NCBI GenBank assembly: GCA_023429135.1
Contig: JAEYWD010000041.1
Coordinates: forward strand, 1-64,000
Direction: 5' to 3'
Source: Bacteroidota bacterium
GTDB lineage: Bacteria; Bacteroidota; Bacteroidia; Bacteroidales; JAAUTT01
DNA: 64,000 bases
Shown piece after piece: positions 24,480 through 33,847 of this stretch. Numbering within the stretch: the stretch's first letter is position 1; each line of letters opens with the position of its first letter. A program made the translations under genes and the position numbers. A model generated the notes under the pieces. The model was not told the origin of the DNA. It searched no databases and saw only the letters and a list, made by a program, of their open reading frames with translations.

Positions 24480-24848
24480 CTAGTGTTCGCAACTGTGTCC
24501 TTCGTCGTGATGAGAACAAGTTAACCCGGAATCCTGGAGGTTACCCGATAAGTAAGTTGCAACTACATTATTAATATTACCCTGGCAACCTCTGATTACT
24601 TCAATACCATTATTGTTTAATACATTAATGGCTCCCATACCAATATTGCCTGCCAGCATTAAAGTTACTCCCTTATCGCGGAGCACCCCGGCAATATTCG
24701 ACTTGCAGCCACAACCTTGCGGGGAAGCAAGAGTTTCAGAATTGATTACTACCTTCTGGTCGCTTATAGTAAATATGGTGTAAAATTCGCAGTGTCCGAA
24801 GTGAGCGTCAACTGTTTGTTGCTGAGTTGTAGGAAGTGCAATTTTCAT
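24480..24848 (-). CDS. NifX-like metal/Fe-S cluster-binding protein 1
   Basis: A 122-residue protein of the dinitrogenase cofactor fold. Seen: MKIALPTTQQQTVDAHFGHCEFYTIF with the HFGHC motif, ASPQGCGCKSNIAGVLRDKGV, AGNIGMGAINVL and a C-terminal His/Cys-rich tail (CSHHDEGHSCEH) that should bind metal. It is the first gene of the operon NifX-like 1, DUF134, NifX-like 2, thioesterase. A promoter element overlaps a 24-bp dyad just upstream. A role in metal-cluster handling or sensing, possibly together with the sulfur operon nearby, is inference. Confidence 0.85.
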   Translation of the reverse strand: MKIALPTTQQQTVDAHFGHCEFYTIFTISDQKVVINSETLASPQGCGCKSNIAGVLRDKGVTLMLAGNIGMGAINVLNNNGIEVIRGCQGNINNVVATYLSGNLQDSGLTCSHHDEGHSCEH

Positions 24849-24862
24849 TTGATGTTATCTTT

Positions 24863-24886
24863 TGTTCAGTACAAATGTAATGAACA
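24863..24886 (-). promoter_or_regulatory. operator-like 24-bp dyad over the promoter of the NifX/DUF134 operon
   Basis: TGTTCA at 24863-24868 and TGAACA at 24881-24886 are perfect inverted halves, with TACA and TGTA symmetric inside them; 10 of 12 positions match between halves. On the minus strand the dyad contains TACATTTG (24872-24879), an exact TAnnTTTG -7 element, 24 nt before the start codon at 24848. A bound protein would therefore cover the promoter, as expected for a repressor. Confidence 0.65.
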
Positions 24887-25003
24887 TACGTTAAAAATAA
24901 ATGATTTTTGTCGAAATTTTACAGGTAAATAACTTTCGCAGTGAAAGCTTCCGGTTAAGAGGCTTTTTTTGTTTTCGGATGTTTTATATTCAGCCTAAAG
25001 CGC

Positions 25004-25011
25004 TACTTTTG
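25004..25011 (+). promoter_or_regulatory. -7 promoter element of hflX
   Basis: TACTTTTG matches TAnnTTTG, with a weak TTTT -33 element 18 nt upstream (24982-24985). It lies inside the longest open frame, which shows that the true start codon is downstream at 25102 or 25123. Confidence 0.65.
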
Positions 25012-25101
25012 CAGTTGTGTATTAAAATATTAGCTTATCCTTCAGATACCGGTATATTGTTGCGGTTTTTGATTGGCGAAGTCGTTATTAAATTTGATTT
25101 T

Positions 25102-26295
25102 ATGGGAGATGATTTCTCAATAATGGCCGAAACAGAGAAGGCGGTTTTAGTTGGTATAGTCAATAACAATCAGGATGAGCGAAAAACAAACGAATATCTT
25201 GAAGAACTGGCATTTTTGACCGATACTGCCGGAGGTACTCCGGTTAAATGGTTTGTGCAGAAACTTGATGCTCCAAATCCACGCACCTTTATTGGAACTG
25301 GTAAACTAATTGAGCTGGAGAATTATGTAAAAGAAAACGAAATTGATCTTGTGGTTTTCGACGACGAGCTTACGCCAACTCAATTGCGTAATCTCGAGAA
25401 ATCACTCGAATGTAAGATTCTCGATCGTACCAATCTTATCCTCGACATTTTTGCCAAACGTGCACGAACTTCCTATGCCAAGACCCAGGTAGAACTGGCG
25501 CAGTACCAATATTTACTGCCGAGGCTTACTAGGTTATGGACCCACCTTGAACGTCAGCGTGGGGGGATTGGACTACGTGGTCCCGGTGAAACGGAGCTTG
25601 AAACTGACCGTCGGATCATCCGCGATAAAATTGCGCTCTTAAAGGAACAACTTATCAAAATCGACAGGCAGATGGCTACCCAACGAAAGGGTAGGGGCAA
25701 CATGGTGCGTGTTTCATTAGTTGGATATACCAATGTTGGTAAGTCGACAATCATGAATATGCTGAGCAAATCGGAAGTTTTTGCCGAAAATAAACTCTTT
25801 GCAACGCTAGATACCACCGTTCGTAAAGTTGTAATCGAAAATCTTCCGTTCCTCCTTTCGGATACCGTTGGGTTTATCCGTAAACTTCCTCACCATTTGG
25901 TTGAGTCCTTCAAATCCACACTCGACGAAGTTCGTGAAGCGGATATTCTTTTGCATGTGGTCGATATTTCGCATCCTAATTTTGAGGAACAGATGCAGGT
26001 TGTAAATCAAACCCTGGCTGACCTTCAGGTAAAGGACAAAACCGTGATCAATGTTTTTAATAAAATTGACGCTTATCACTATATCAAAAAGGACGAAGAC
26101 GATTTAACTCCACGCATCAAGGAAAACATGTCGCTCGAAGAGTTAAAACAAAGTTGGATGGCTCAGCATCACGAAAAAACATTGTTTATATCGGCAACCG
26201 AAAAAGCCAATGTTGATGAATTAAAATCGATGCTGTATGACGAAGTTAAAAAGATACATGTTCAGCGTTACCCTTACGATCATTTTTTGTACTAG
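25102..26295 (+). CDS. hflX: GTPase HflX
   Basis: A ribosome-associated GTPase of the HflX family, which splits stalled ribosomes. Starting at ATG 25102 it has 397 residues; a second ATG at 25123 gives MAETEKAVLVG and is about equally likely. Seen: N-terminal HflX domain with GNPRTFIGTGK-like NPRTFIGTGKL, the linker LPRLTRLWTHLERQRGGIGLRGPGE, then the G domain with P-loop GYTNVGKST, DTVGFI switch II and NKID. The frame is open 201 bases further upstream, but the promoter element at 25004-25011 falls inside that part. Its last 50 bases overlap the 3' end of the convergent deacetylase gene. Confidence 0.95.
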   Translation: MGDDFSIMAETEKAVLVGIVNNNQDERKTNEYLEELAFLTDTAGGTPVKWFVQKLDAPNPRTFIGTGKLIELENYVKENEIDLVVFDDELTPTQLRNLEKSLECKILDRTNLILDIFAKRARTSYAKTQVELAQYQYLLPRLTRLWTHLERQRGGIGLRGPGETELETDRRIIRDKIALLKEQLIKIDRQMATQRKGRGNMVRVSLVGYTNVGKSTIMNMLSKSEVFAENKLFATLDTTVRKVVIENLPFLLSDTVGFIRKLPHHLVESFKSTLDEVREADILLHVVDISHPNFEEQMQVVNQTLADLQVKDKTVINVFNKIDAYHYIKKDEDDLTPRIKENMSLEELKQSWMAQHHEKTLFISATEKANVDELKSMLYDEVKKIHVQRYPYDHFLY

Positions 26296-26908
26296 AGGGT
26301 AGAACAGCGAACTGATAACCTTTATTCAAACCAATCTCCAGTAAACGCGGAAGTGCATACATTAACTTGTCTGATGCTTTTTCCGTATCGTGAAAAACCA
26401 GAATTGATCCAGGATAGAGAAATTTCGTAGCTCTTTTAAGACAAAGCTCCGGGCTTACCATGTGATGAAAATCCCAGGTCAGGGCCGTCCAAAGGTAAAG
26501 TGTAAAATCCTTTTTCAAAATTTCATATTGACCGGGAGTAATCCTTCCATATGGAGGACGAAATATGCAGTTAGGTATAAACCTGGCTGCTTTGTTGCAA
26601 TCTTCAACATAAATGGATTTTCTGGTAGTCCATCCGTTCAAATGGTCGTAGCCATGGTTTCCTGTTAAGTGACCTGCATTTTCAATTTTCTGAAAAAGAT
26701 CGGGGTTTGAAACAACATTTTTACCAGTGCAAAAAAATGTTGCTTTGGCATTGTATTGCAACAAAAAAGCCAACACCCGATTGGTTATTTCAGGTGTTGG
26801 CCCATCGTCGAAAGTCAGAAATATTTTATTTCCTGTTCCCGGAACATGGGTTACCATTTCCGGGAACAGAATTTTACTCCATAGGTTGTCCCTGCATCTG
26901 ATATTCAT
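26246..26908 (-). CDS. NodB-type polysaccharide deacetylase
   Basis: A 220-residue carbohydrate deacetylase. Seen: N-terminal CRDNLWSKILFPEMVTHVPG, then the five NodB motifs: FLTFDDGPTPE (catalytic Asp and metal Asp), GNHGYDH (two His), RPPYG, WDFH and LVFHD. Metal-dependent removal of acetyl groups from peptidoglycan, a surface glycan or a precursor is expected. The start overlaps the end of the DUF2723 gene by 35 nt; a later Met at 26857 would avoid the overlap but would remove conserved N-terminal sequence. Its 3' end overlaps hflX on the other strand by 50 bases. Without a clear signal peptide it may act in the cytoplasm or at the membrane. Confidence 0.9.
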   Translation of the reverse strand: MNIRCRDNLWSKILFPEMVTHVPGTGNKIFLTFDDGPTPEITNRVLAFLLQYNAKATFFCTGKNVVSNPDLFQKIENAGHLTGNHGYDHLNGWTTRKSIYVEDCNKAARFIPNCIFRPPYGRITPGQYEILKKDFTLYLWTALTWDFHHMVSPELCLKRATKFLYPGSILVFHDTEKASDKLMYALPRLLEIGLNKGYQFAVLPSSTKNDRKGNAEHVSF

Positions 26909-29900
26909 TTTGCAATTCTGGGGTGATCATCTGAACGAACTGGTTGTACGATGCCTCTAATTTTTCTTTCAACTCTTTCTGATTGAAGAATTCTGTAATA
27001 CGGGCTAGTTCGCCAATAATTTGAATTCCTACTCTTTTTTCGTAAAGAATGCTTTTTGCTTTATCTCCGCGGAAAGTGAAATAATAACGCAGATCTTCCT
27101 GAGTAGTGTTGAAGAAGCTATTAACTATTTTATTAGCCTTTTCAATCTGACCGGCACGATAATACTGTTCAATTACAGGAATAATGAAGTAATTGAATGG
27201 AACACGATTCTCGGGCATAATCTCCATGCATTTATCCAGAACTTTCACTGCTGAATCTTTCTTCCCTTCGTTGATGAGTTCCTCAGCTAAGCGGGAGAAG
27301 TTATTTCTGAAGTTCGAAAGCATACGCAGATTGTTTTCGTCGAGATATACATTTGGATCTGAAACTCCACCCCATTTGAACTTATTAATGAGGTTGTTGT
27401 AAAGTATTTCAGTATCTACACTTCCCGGCTGACCATCAGTGCGTTTTGTTTTAATAGGAACAATGCGATATGCCAAACCATCGAGACGGAAATATTCCTG
27501 AAGATTAAGGTAATTTTCATCCGAAACGGTGATAGCGAAATAAACAGGGCGCTTCCAGTTGTTATTGGCCAAAAGATCGAGAACCATCATGTCGTTTTTG
27601 TAGAGATAGTTCTTATTCAGTTCGAATCGGATCTCTTTTTCAATTTTGTCGGCCTGATTTTTAGATACAATGCCATTTTTCAAAACCAATGCAGTGTCAA
27701 CAGGAATGATAAGACGTTTTGCAGGTAAGTGCTCAATGCGTTCTCCTCTGTAACCGGGAATAGATTTGGTGTCCGCATCTTCGCTGGCAACAAAATCCAT
27801 AGCATCTTTCAAAGGGATGTATTCACCTTTTACGCGGTCTATAACATATAACATATCGCGGCGTCCGGTAACATATTTGTCTTTGGTCATACCGAATGGC
27901 AGCGGATCGGACTCATAGGCTTTCCTTTGCATTTGTTCAATATACCAGTCGGCACCCAAATAACTCAGGTTGACAACTCTAACATCGGTGCGGATATTTT
28001 CAACTTCCTGCGCATACCATAAAGGGAAAGTATCATTATCGCCATTCGTAAAGATAATAGCGTCTTTTTCGCATGAATTAAGATAATTGTAAGCAAAGTC
28101 GCGAGCAGTAAAACGGCCCGACCTGTTGTGGTCGTCCCAGTTTTCGCTGGCCATCAGTACAGGGACAGCAAACAGAGCTATCACGCTTGCAAGTCCTGCT
28201 CTGAATTTATACGACATAGCTTTGGGGATCATATCGATAAGCGCCAAAACTCCTAATCCTATCCAGATAGCAAAGGCATAAAATGAACCTGCGTAGGCAT
28301 AATCACGCTCACGGGGCTGGTATGGAGTTTGGTTCAGGTAAACAACTATTGCCAAACCGGTCATAATAAACAACATCATTACCAGTACAAAGTCCTTTTT
28401 GTGTTTGTTTAGCTGATAGAATAATCCGATCAATCCCAGAATAAATGGCAACATGTAATATTTGTTCCTCGACCAGTTATTCTTTACACTTGCAGGGAGT
28501 TTATCCTGCGGTCCGACAAGCATCTCATCAATAACGGGAATACCTGTAATCCAGTTTCCTTTCAGGGGGCTGCCATGACCCTGGATGTCATTCTGACGGC
28601 CGGAGAAGTTCCACATAAAATATCGCCAGTACATAAATCCAACCTGGTAGCGTAAGAAGAATTTAAGATTTTCGCCAAAGGTAGGCACCATCACGGTTTC
28701 AGGTTCGCCTTTTTCATTCTGAATCTGAACTGGTTCCCCCTTTATGTTGCCCCAATCCTTGTAAGCACTTATATGGGAGCCTTCGCGACTGTACATGCGA
28801 GGAAAAGGCATCACGAAACGGTCGTCGTAAATATATTCTGGTTTGTAACTGGTAATTACATACTTTCCATCTTTTTTTACATAGTTTGGTTTACCATCTT
28901 CTGAGTCCTTAACCGGGGCATTGTAGGTAGGCCCACTTAAAAGCGGTCTGTCTCCGTATTGTTCGCGGTTGAGGTACGAGAGTAAACTAAAAAGGTTACT
29001 TGGATCGTTTTCGTTTAAGGGAGGGTTGGCATTGGAACGGATTACAATCATCCCATAGCTGGAATATCCGATCAGAATTACAGTAACTCCCAGGATAATG
29101 GTGTTGGCAATTACCTTTCCGTGTTTAACGGTATACCAAAGGCTCCAGATAACAAGCCCTAAGAGTAAAATGCCGTAAAATAACACACCGGTATTATATG
29201 GAAGTCCGAATGAATTTACAAACAGAAGTTCGAATTTGGATGCCACTACAAATACTCCCGGAATAATTACGTACATGATCATTCCCAGGATAAGGCCCGA
29301 AATCAGCAAAGCAACAAAAGTACCTTTAGAGGTTGGTGTGTATTTTTTGAAATAATAAACAAGAACAATTGCCGGAATAGTCAAAAGGTTGAGCAAGTGA
29401 ACACCAATCGAGAGCCCCATGAGGTATGCAATAAGGATCAACCAACGGTTTGATTGTTTTTCGTTGGCAACATTTTCCCATTTTAAAATGGCCCAGAAAA
29501 CAACAGCTGTAAATAACGACGACGAAGCATAAACTTCACCTTCTACAGCCGAGAACCAGAACGAATCCGAAAATGTATAGGCAAGAGCTCCAACAGTAGC
29601 AGAGCCAATGATTGCGATAATATTTCCAGTGGTCATCTGACCATCGCCAACTACAACTTTCTTTGCAAGGTGGGTAATGGTCCAGAAGAGAAACAATATG
29701 GTGAATGCGCTGGCCAGGGCCGACATTATATTAACCATAACAGGTATTACCTCCGATTGGCCGCCGGCAAGCATTGTAAACAAACGGCCCATGATCATGA
29801 ATAACGGTGCACCCGGCGGATGGCCAACCTGTAATTTTAGCGATGTGGCAATAAACTCACCGCAATCCCAGAAACTGGCAGTGGGTTCAATCGTTAGAAT

Positions 29901-29969
29901 ATACACCACGGCTGAAATGGCAAATACTATCCAACCGGCGATAATGTTAATCTTCTTATAGTTATTCAT
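26874..29969 (-). CDS. large DUF2723 multi-spanning membrane protein
   Basis: A 1031-residue member of DUF2723, a family found mainly in Bacteroidota and related to protein O-mannosyltransferase / GT-C glycosyltransferases. Seen: N-terminal FDCGEF-like sequence FWDCGEFIATSLKLQVGHPPGAPLF-type motif (split here: FWDCGEFIATSLK and VGHPPGAPLF), with the acidic residue expected in the active loop; about ten or more transmembrane helices over residues 10-600; then a soluble C-terminal region with YTNGDNDTFPLWY-like NGDNDTFPLWYAQE and TPR-like helices. It probably transfers a sugar from a lipid carrier to protein or glycan in the periplasm. It is followed by the deacetylase, a possible pathway partner. 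Confidence 0.88.
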   Translation of the reverse strand: MNNYKKINIIAGWIVFAISAVVYILTIEPTASFWDCGEFIATSLKLQVGHPPGAPLFMIMGRLFTMLAGGQSEVIPVMVNIMSALASAFTILFLFWTITHLAKKVVVGDGQMTTGNIIAIIGSATVGALAYTFSDSFWFSAVEGEVYASSSLFTAVVFWAILKWENVANEKQSNRWLILIAYLMGLSIGVHLLNLLTIPAIVLVYYFKKYTPTSKGTFVALLISGLILGMIMYVIIPGVFVVASKFELLFVNSFGLPYNTGVLFYGILLLGLVIWSLWYTVKHGKVIANTIILGVTVILIGYSSYGMIVIRSNANPPLNENDPSNLFSLLSYLNREQYGDRPLLSGPTYNAPVKDSEDGKPNYVKKDGKYVITSYKPEYIYDDRFVMPFPRMYSREGSHISAYKDWGNIKGEPVQIQNEKGEPETVMVPTFGENLKFFLRYQVGFMYWRYFMWNFSGRQNDIQGHGSPLKGNWITGIPVIDEMLVGPQDKLPASVKNNWSRNKYYMLPFILGLIGLFYQLNKHKKDFVLVMMLFIMTGLAIVVYLNQTPYQPRERDYAYAGSFYAFAIWIGLGVLALIDMIPKAMSYKFRAGLASVIALFAVPVLMASENWDDHNRSGRFTARDFAYNYLNSCEKDAIIFTNGDNDTFPLWYAQEVENIRTDVRVVNLSYLGADWYIEQMQRKAYESDPLPFGMTKDKYVTGRRDMLYVIDRVKGEYIPLKDAMDFVASEDADTKSIPGYRGERIEHLPAKRLIIPVDTALVLKNGIVSKNQADKIEKEIRFELNKNYLYKNDMMVLDLLANNNWKRPVYFAITVSDENYLNLQEYFRLDGLAYRIVPIKTKRTDGQPGSVDTEILYNNLINKFKWGGVSDPNVYLDENNLRMLSNFRNNFSRLAEELINEGKKDSAVKVLDKCMEIMPENRVPFNYFIIPVIEQYYRAGQIEKANKIVNSFFNTTQEDLRYYFTFRGDKAKSILYEKRVGIQIIGELARITEFFNQKELKEKLEASYNQFVQMITPELQNEYQMQGQPME

Positions 29970-30271
29970 ATAATTTTATGAAAATTGTGTACTGGTTTAT
30001 CCTGCAATACGTTTTGAAGGAAAAAACAAGCAAAGAAATGCATTTTTTTGGATAAAATAATTACCACCAATACAATTTAGGATTTTTTAAGCAGAACGAT
30101 TTAGAAAAGGATTGAGTATTACGGCATGCGTAGCTGCAGTTCGGGATGCCCTTTTTCTATTCCGGAATGAGCAGCTGCGATCTGTATTAGGAGTTCTGTC
30201 CTTGCGTAATAAGTACATTATTGAACGAATCAAAATTTATTGATACCTTGCCAGCTTTATTGTTGGTTCAG

Positions 30272-31393
30272 ATGAAAAAGCTGTATTCTTCCTTTTTGAT
30301 TTTCATTCTTTATGTGGGTTTGCCTGTTAAGGGTCAATTCTTTGTTGATGTGGCTCTGCCCGATAGCTCCGGCTTAAAAATGCCTGAGCAGAAATTCGGG
30401 TTACGCATCAGCAGCATCGCTTTTTTTAAGAATAACGAATATTTTCATCCACTGGTTGAAGGTTATACATTGCCGGGATTTCAGCTGCAGCCGAGACTTT
30501 ATTATGATTTGGGTGAAAAATTCAGTCTCGAAGCAGGGGTGCATCTTTCGCAGTTTTCGGGGAAAGATGGATTAAACAGCGTCGATCCTTTGTTTCGGGC
30601 CACATACAATGCAACTCCAAAATTCTCTGTTTTGCTTGGATGGTTGAAAGGAACCGCCAATCATCAGCTCATCGAACCGCTTTATCAATGGGAAAAGCTT
30701 TATACGGATCCGCTTGAATATGGGGTTCAGTTTCTCGTTGATAAGCCGGGCTTTAAACTCGACACCTGGATCAACTGGGAAAAATATATTGAATTCAACG
30801 ATCCTTTTCAGGAGGAGTTAACTTTTGGCACGACCACTAAAATTCGGCTTTTGCAAAACGGTTTATTTGAATTTTGGATTCCGGTACAGGCCACCATCAA
30901 ACACAAAGGCGGTCAGTTTATTGCTGTAGATGCACCGTTAACCACACATACCAATTGGGTTACAGGTTTTAATGTTGTAATGAACCGGCAAAGCCAGATT
31001 TTAAGAAGACTGATGTTTGACTTTTATTATGCGGGATTCAGCGATTTTTCACCACAAAAACGAATGCCATTTAAAAATGGTTATGGTATGTACTCGATTG
31101 TGACGGCCAATATTTCTTCCTTTACATCATCGCTTGGATACTGGCGAGGAAGGCAATTCATAGCTCCGCATGGAGAACCTTTGTTTCAGTCGGTATCTTT
31201 TACCGATCCCTCTATTACAAAACCTGACCGCTATGTGATTACTTTTAAAACTTCCTACCTGAAACAGATATTCCGTAATGTAAGTTTCGGCGCTTATTTC
31301 GAGTCGTATTACGATATCAAACTCTCGCAAATGGATTACGATTATGGAATCAGTATGGCGCTTTCGGGGGATTTGTTGCTGAAAAGCAGGTAG
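30272..31393 (+). CDS. predicted outer-membrane beta-barrel protein of unknown function
   Basis: A 373-residue exported protein (ATG 30272 chosen because it begins the signal peptide MKKLYSSFLIFILYVGLPVKG; an open TTG start 51 bases upstream is less likely). The mature part is rich in alternating aromatic/polar strands such as LQPRLYYDLGEKFSLEAGVHLSQF and YYAGFSDFSPQ, as in outer-membrane barrels. No named family is recognised. It is a single plus-strand gene, divergent from the DUF2723 gene across about 300 nt (29970-30271) in which I see no other gene and only a weak hairpin near 30124-30151. Confidence 0.65.
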   Translation: MKKLYSSFLIFILYVGLPVKGQFFVDVALPDSSGLKMPEQKFGLRISSIAFFKNNEYFHPLVEGYTLPGFQLQPRLYYDLGEKFSLEAGVHLSQFSGKDGLNSVDPLFRATYNATPKFSVLLGWLKGTANHQLIEPLYQWEKLYTDPLEYGVQFLVDKPGFKLDTWINWEKYIEFNDPFQEELTFGTTTKIRLLQNGLFEFWIPVQATIKHKGGQFIAVDAPLTTHTNWVTGFNVVMNRQSQILRRLMFDFYYAGFSDFSPQKRMPFKNGYGMYSIVTANISSFTSSLGYWRGRQFIAPHGEPLFQSVSFTDPSITKPDRYVITFKTSYLKQIFRNVSFGAYFESYYDIKLSQMDYDYGISMALSGDLLLKSR

Positions 31394-31498
31394 TTGACAG
31401 TCAGCAGAGGCTCAGTTGTATATTATTGTTGTTTAAAATTTCTCATTTTAATAAAGAGTTTATTAGAAGGCAGGTGGCCTTTTGGAAATTGTGTTAAG

Positions 31499-31648
31499 AA
31501 AATAATAGTTTTGGCGTTATGAGGGGGTATGTCTGAGCGGGTTAATAGGTAATTCCTTCAATATTGTAATTACTTCTTTAATAGCAGTACTCAGAGTATT
31601 ACAATTATAAAGCGAGTTTACCCCCGCAGTAGCCTAAACTATTATTTT
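31499..31648. repeat. 150-bp nested inverted-repeat element
   Basis: Perfect 13-bp outer arms (31499-31511 AAAATAATAGTTT and 31636-31648) enclose GGGGGTA (31523-31529) / TACCCCC (31619-31625) and ATTGTAAT (31563-31570) / ATTACAAT (31598-31605). It lies in the 368-nt gene-free stretch between two convergent genes and contains no credible reading frame. It could be a small non-autonomous mobile element or a large terminator structure. Confidence 0.6.
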
Positions 31649-31679
31649 TAGCAAATTTCCAGGAAGCCTAGACTTTTTG

Positions 31680-31705
31680 GTCCTTTTGTGTCATGACAAA
31701 AGGAC
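31680..31705. repeat. 26-nt hairpin, 10-bp perfect stem
   Basis: GTCCTTTTGT (31680-31689) and ACAAAAGGAC (31696-31705) around GTCATG. It is preceded by CTTTTTG and not followed by a T-run. The remainder of 31394-31761 shows only a tandem AACCCGC repeat near 31744-31758. Confidence 0.6.
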
Positions 31706-31761
31706 AAGAGCATTGTATTTGATCTACATTACTATACAGCAGGTCAACCCGCAACCCGCAA

Positions 31762-32301
31762 CTACTTCGAGTACCCTTTTATAAAAAACCTCCATTCCTT
31801 ATTTTTCCATTCGCCGGCATAATCCACGCCAATTCTTTTACCAACGAGCATTTCGTGTTGTGAATTGTCTGCCGCGAGCCATAATCTTTCGGATGTACAA
31901 AGATCTTCTCCGTAAAATGACTTATCAATTTGCAGGGCTTTGGTGAGTCGGCCCGGGCCGTAACAAAGCTCTATGCCTCTTATCAAAACTGCCTGGGGTT
32001 GATTTACTTTTCCGGTTACAATATTCAGCATCCAATACATACCATATATAAGGTAAACATATACCAATCCGCCTTCGTGGAACATAATTTCGGTGCGGTC
32101 AGTCCGGCCCTTGCTTGCGTGGCATGCCAGATCGCCGTTGCCATCGTATGCTTCGGTTTCGGTAATTCTGTACATCAGGGTTTCACCATTGTCCAGTTTC
32201 CGGCAAAGAAATTTTCCGAGTAAATCGGGTGCGACAGCTAATACATCGCGCTCATAAAAGCTGCGATCGTTCACGCGTGTAATATTTTCAGAGAGTATCA
32301 T
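31762..32301 (-). CDS. 3-methyladenine DNA glycosylase (AAG/MPG type)
   Basis: A 179-residue base-excision-repair enzyme that removes alkylated purines. Seen: LAVAPDLLGKFLCRKL, the catalytic region ITETEAYDGNGDLACHASKGRT, YVYLIYGMYWMLNIVTG, AVLIRGIE and GPGRLTKAL. Length is a little under the usual 190-200 residues. The start overlaps the stop of the ligase-like gene upstream by 14 nt, so the pair is translated from one message although the functions are unrelated. Confidence 0.93.
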   Translation of the reverse strand: MILSENITRVNDRSFYERDVLAVAPDLLGKFLCRKLDNGETLMYRITETEAYDGNGDLACHASKGRTDRTEIMFHEGGLVYVYLIYGMYWMLNIVTGKVNQPQAVLIRGIELCYGPGRLTKALQIDKSFYGEDLCTSERLWLAADNSQHEMLVGKRIGVDYAGEWKNKEWRFFIKGYSK

Positions 32302-33847
32302 TCAGCTTCGGATTATATAAAAAGAATGCGTAAAAGAAGGCAAAGAAAGAAATACCCGCATGGGTTTCCAGGGTATCTTCGTTTAAAAACGACATAAAAC
32401 CAACAATCAGGAACAAAATAATGAGGTATTTGATTCGTGATTTTTCTTTAATTGCCGGATAAATCAATGCTGCCGCAACAATTAAAAAGCCAACCAACCC
32501 GAATGTTAAAAAGAAAGTCAATAACTGGTTATGTGCCCTCAAACGCCAGCGAATATCAAGTTTACTGTTATTTTTTATATACTGTTGTTCAAAAGCCTGA
32601 GCGATATCACCGGTTCCTACTCCAAACCAGAAATTGCTTTCAATAATATCCAGGGACGTTGTAAAATATTCCAGACGTTGTGTAAATGAATGCCCGCTGG
32701 GGTTTTCGCCGTTTTTAAGTTTGTTTACTTCCCAGAGAAGCTGATAGATCCGGGGATATAAGCTAAACTTCCACGCATAAACATGATTAGCCATTCCCAG
32801 TTCAATATTGCGGATATCCTGCGGATCAAGTGCCATTAACCCCGCCGAGTCTTTCCTCAAACCTTTCGAGGTAAGATAGCGGATCAGCGTATACCGCAGT
32901 TCTTGTCCTTTCAGGTCGGTACCTTTATAATTAAGGTTGCTCCGTTTATTCCAGACCGATTCCAGTTCTTTATCGCAAACATAGATCCAGGTGAGGTTTC
33001 CGTTTTCAAAGTCTGGTGAGGTTGTGTCGTGAGCATAAAAATTGCCGTTTGCTGTTTCAGTTTCTAATTCCGAAGCATTTACTCTTTCAATATTATAGAA
33101 CTGCGAAAATGTATGGGTAAAATAGGTTGTTCCCAGAAGCAGTAACATGCTTACTCCAACCACAGTAAACCATTTAAGCATCAGGTTGGAGCTTTTGAAT
33201 GCGTAGCGGACTGAAAAAAACAGGAATAATATTGCAAAAATTATCAAACCTGTTAACGATTTCAGAATTACAAGAAATATCACAAACCAGATTAAAACTA
33301 AGCTAAAGCCCAGTTTTGGATATAAATTTTTGCCTCCGGAAATAAACCAAGCCATAATGAAAATAGCCATATTGACCATTAAAGCAAGACGAATATGCGA
33401 GATAAAAATTGAAATATCGCGAACATCCATCACTTCAGAGCCCCACCAGCCGAATAATTTTCCGGTGCTGATCAGGGAGCTTATCAGCAGGCCACCGCAA
33501 AAAAACAGAAGTATATTTTTGAATTCCTGTTTTGATAAAGGAGAGGTTGTACCTATTATTATAGGTAAAATAAAAAGCGGCAGTTTAATTTTCAGGTCGT
33601 GAAGGCCATAGTTCCAGTCGGTACTGTAAAACATCCCGATAAGGTGTACCATATATATAACAGCAAAAGCAAAAACCCCTTTATGTTTTTTGGCCTGCTC
33701 CCATTTTTCCAGCCAATTATTTTCGGCAAGCCAGTTTACAAGCAAAATTATCTGGGCCACCGAAAGCAGGAATACCGATAAAGGCAAAGAAACAACCAAT
33801 AAAGCAAGACCGAAGAAATAAATATACCGGTGGTAGTTTTTAAACAT
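32288..33847 (-). CDS. O-antigen ligase/polymerase-like membrane protein (Wzy_C)
   Basis: A 519-residue polytopic protein of the O-antigen ligase superfamily. Seen: about ten to twelve transmembrane helices, a large periplasmic loop (about residues 255-390) and the Wzy_C signature ending FWFGVGTGD followed by LRAHNQLLTFFLTFGLVGF with the conserved His. It would ligate or polymerise glycan at the periplasmic face. No other O-antigen genes flank it, so its substrate is unclear. A 14-nt overlap couples it with the glycosylase gene. Confidence 0.85.
   Translation of the reverse strand: MFKNYHRYIYFFGLALLVVSLPLSVFLLSVAQIILLVNWLAENNWLEKWEQAKKHKGVFAFAVIYMVHLIGMFYSTDWNYGLHDLKIKLPLFILPIIIGTTSPLSKQEFKNILLFFCGGLLISSLISTGKLFGWWGSEVMDVRDISIFISHIRLALMVNMAIFIMAWFISGGKNLYPKLGFSLVLIWFVIFLVILKSLTGLIIFAILFLFFSVRYAFKSSNLMLKWFTVVGVSMLLLLGTTYFTHTFSQFYNIERVNASELETETANGNFYAHDTTSPDFENGNLTWIYVCDKELESVWNKRSNLNYKGTDLKGQELRYTLIRYLTSKGLRKDSAGLMALDPQDIRNIELGMANHVYAWKFSLYPRIYQLLWEVNKLKNGENPSGHSFTQRLEYFTTSLDIIESNFWFGVGTGDIAQAFEQQYIKNNSKLDIRWRLRAHNQLLTFFLTFGLVGFLIVAAALIYPAIKEKSRIKYLIILFLIVGFMSFLNEDTLETHAGISFFAFFYAFFLYNPKLNDTL

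Noticed and set aside
23719..24848. Evidence for nitrogen fixation
   Set aside because: NifX-fold proteins are widespread in non-fixers; no nifHDK, nifB or nifE gene is present.
24901..25101. Long N-terminal extension of HflX
   Set aside because: A good -7 promoter element lies inside it and the encoded sequence is unlike HflX, so the later ATG is preferred.
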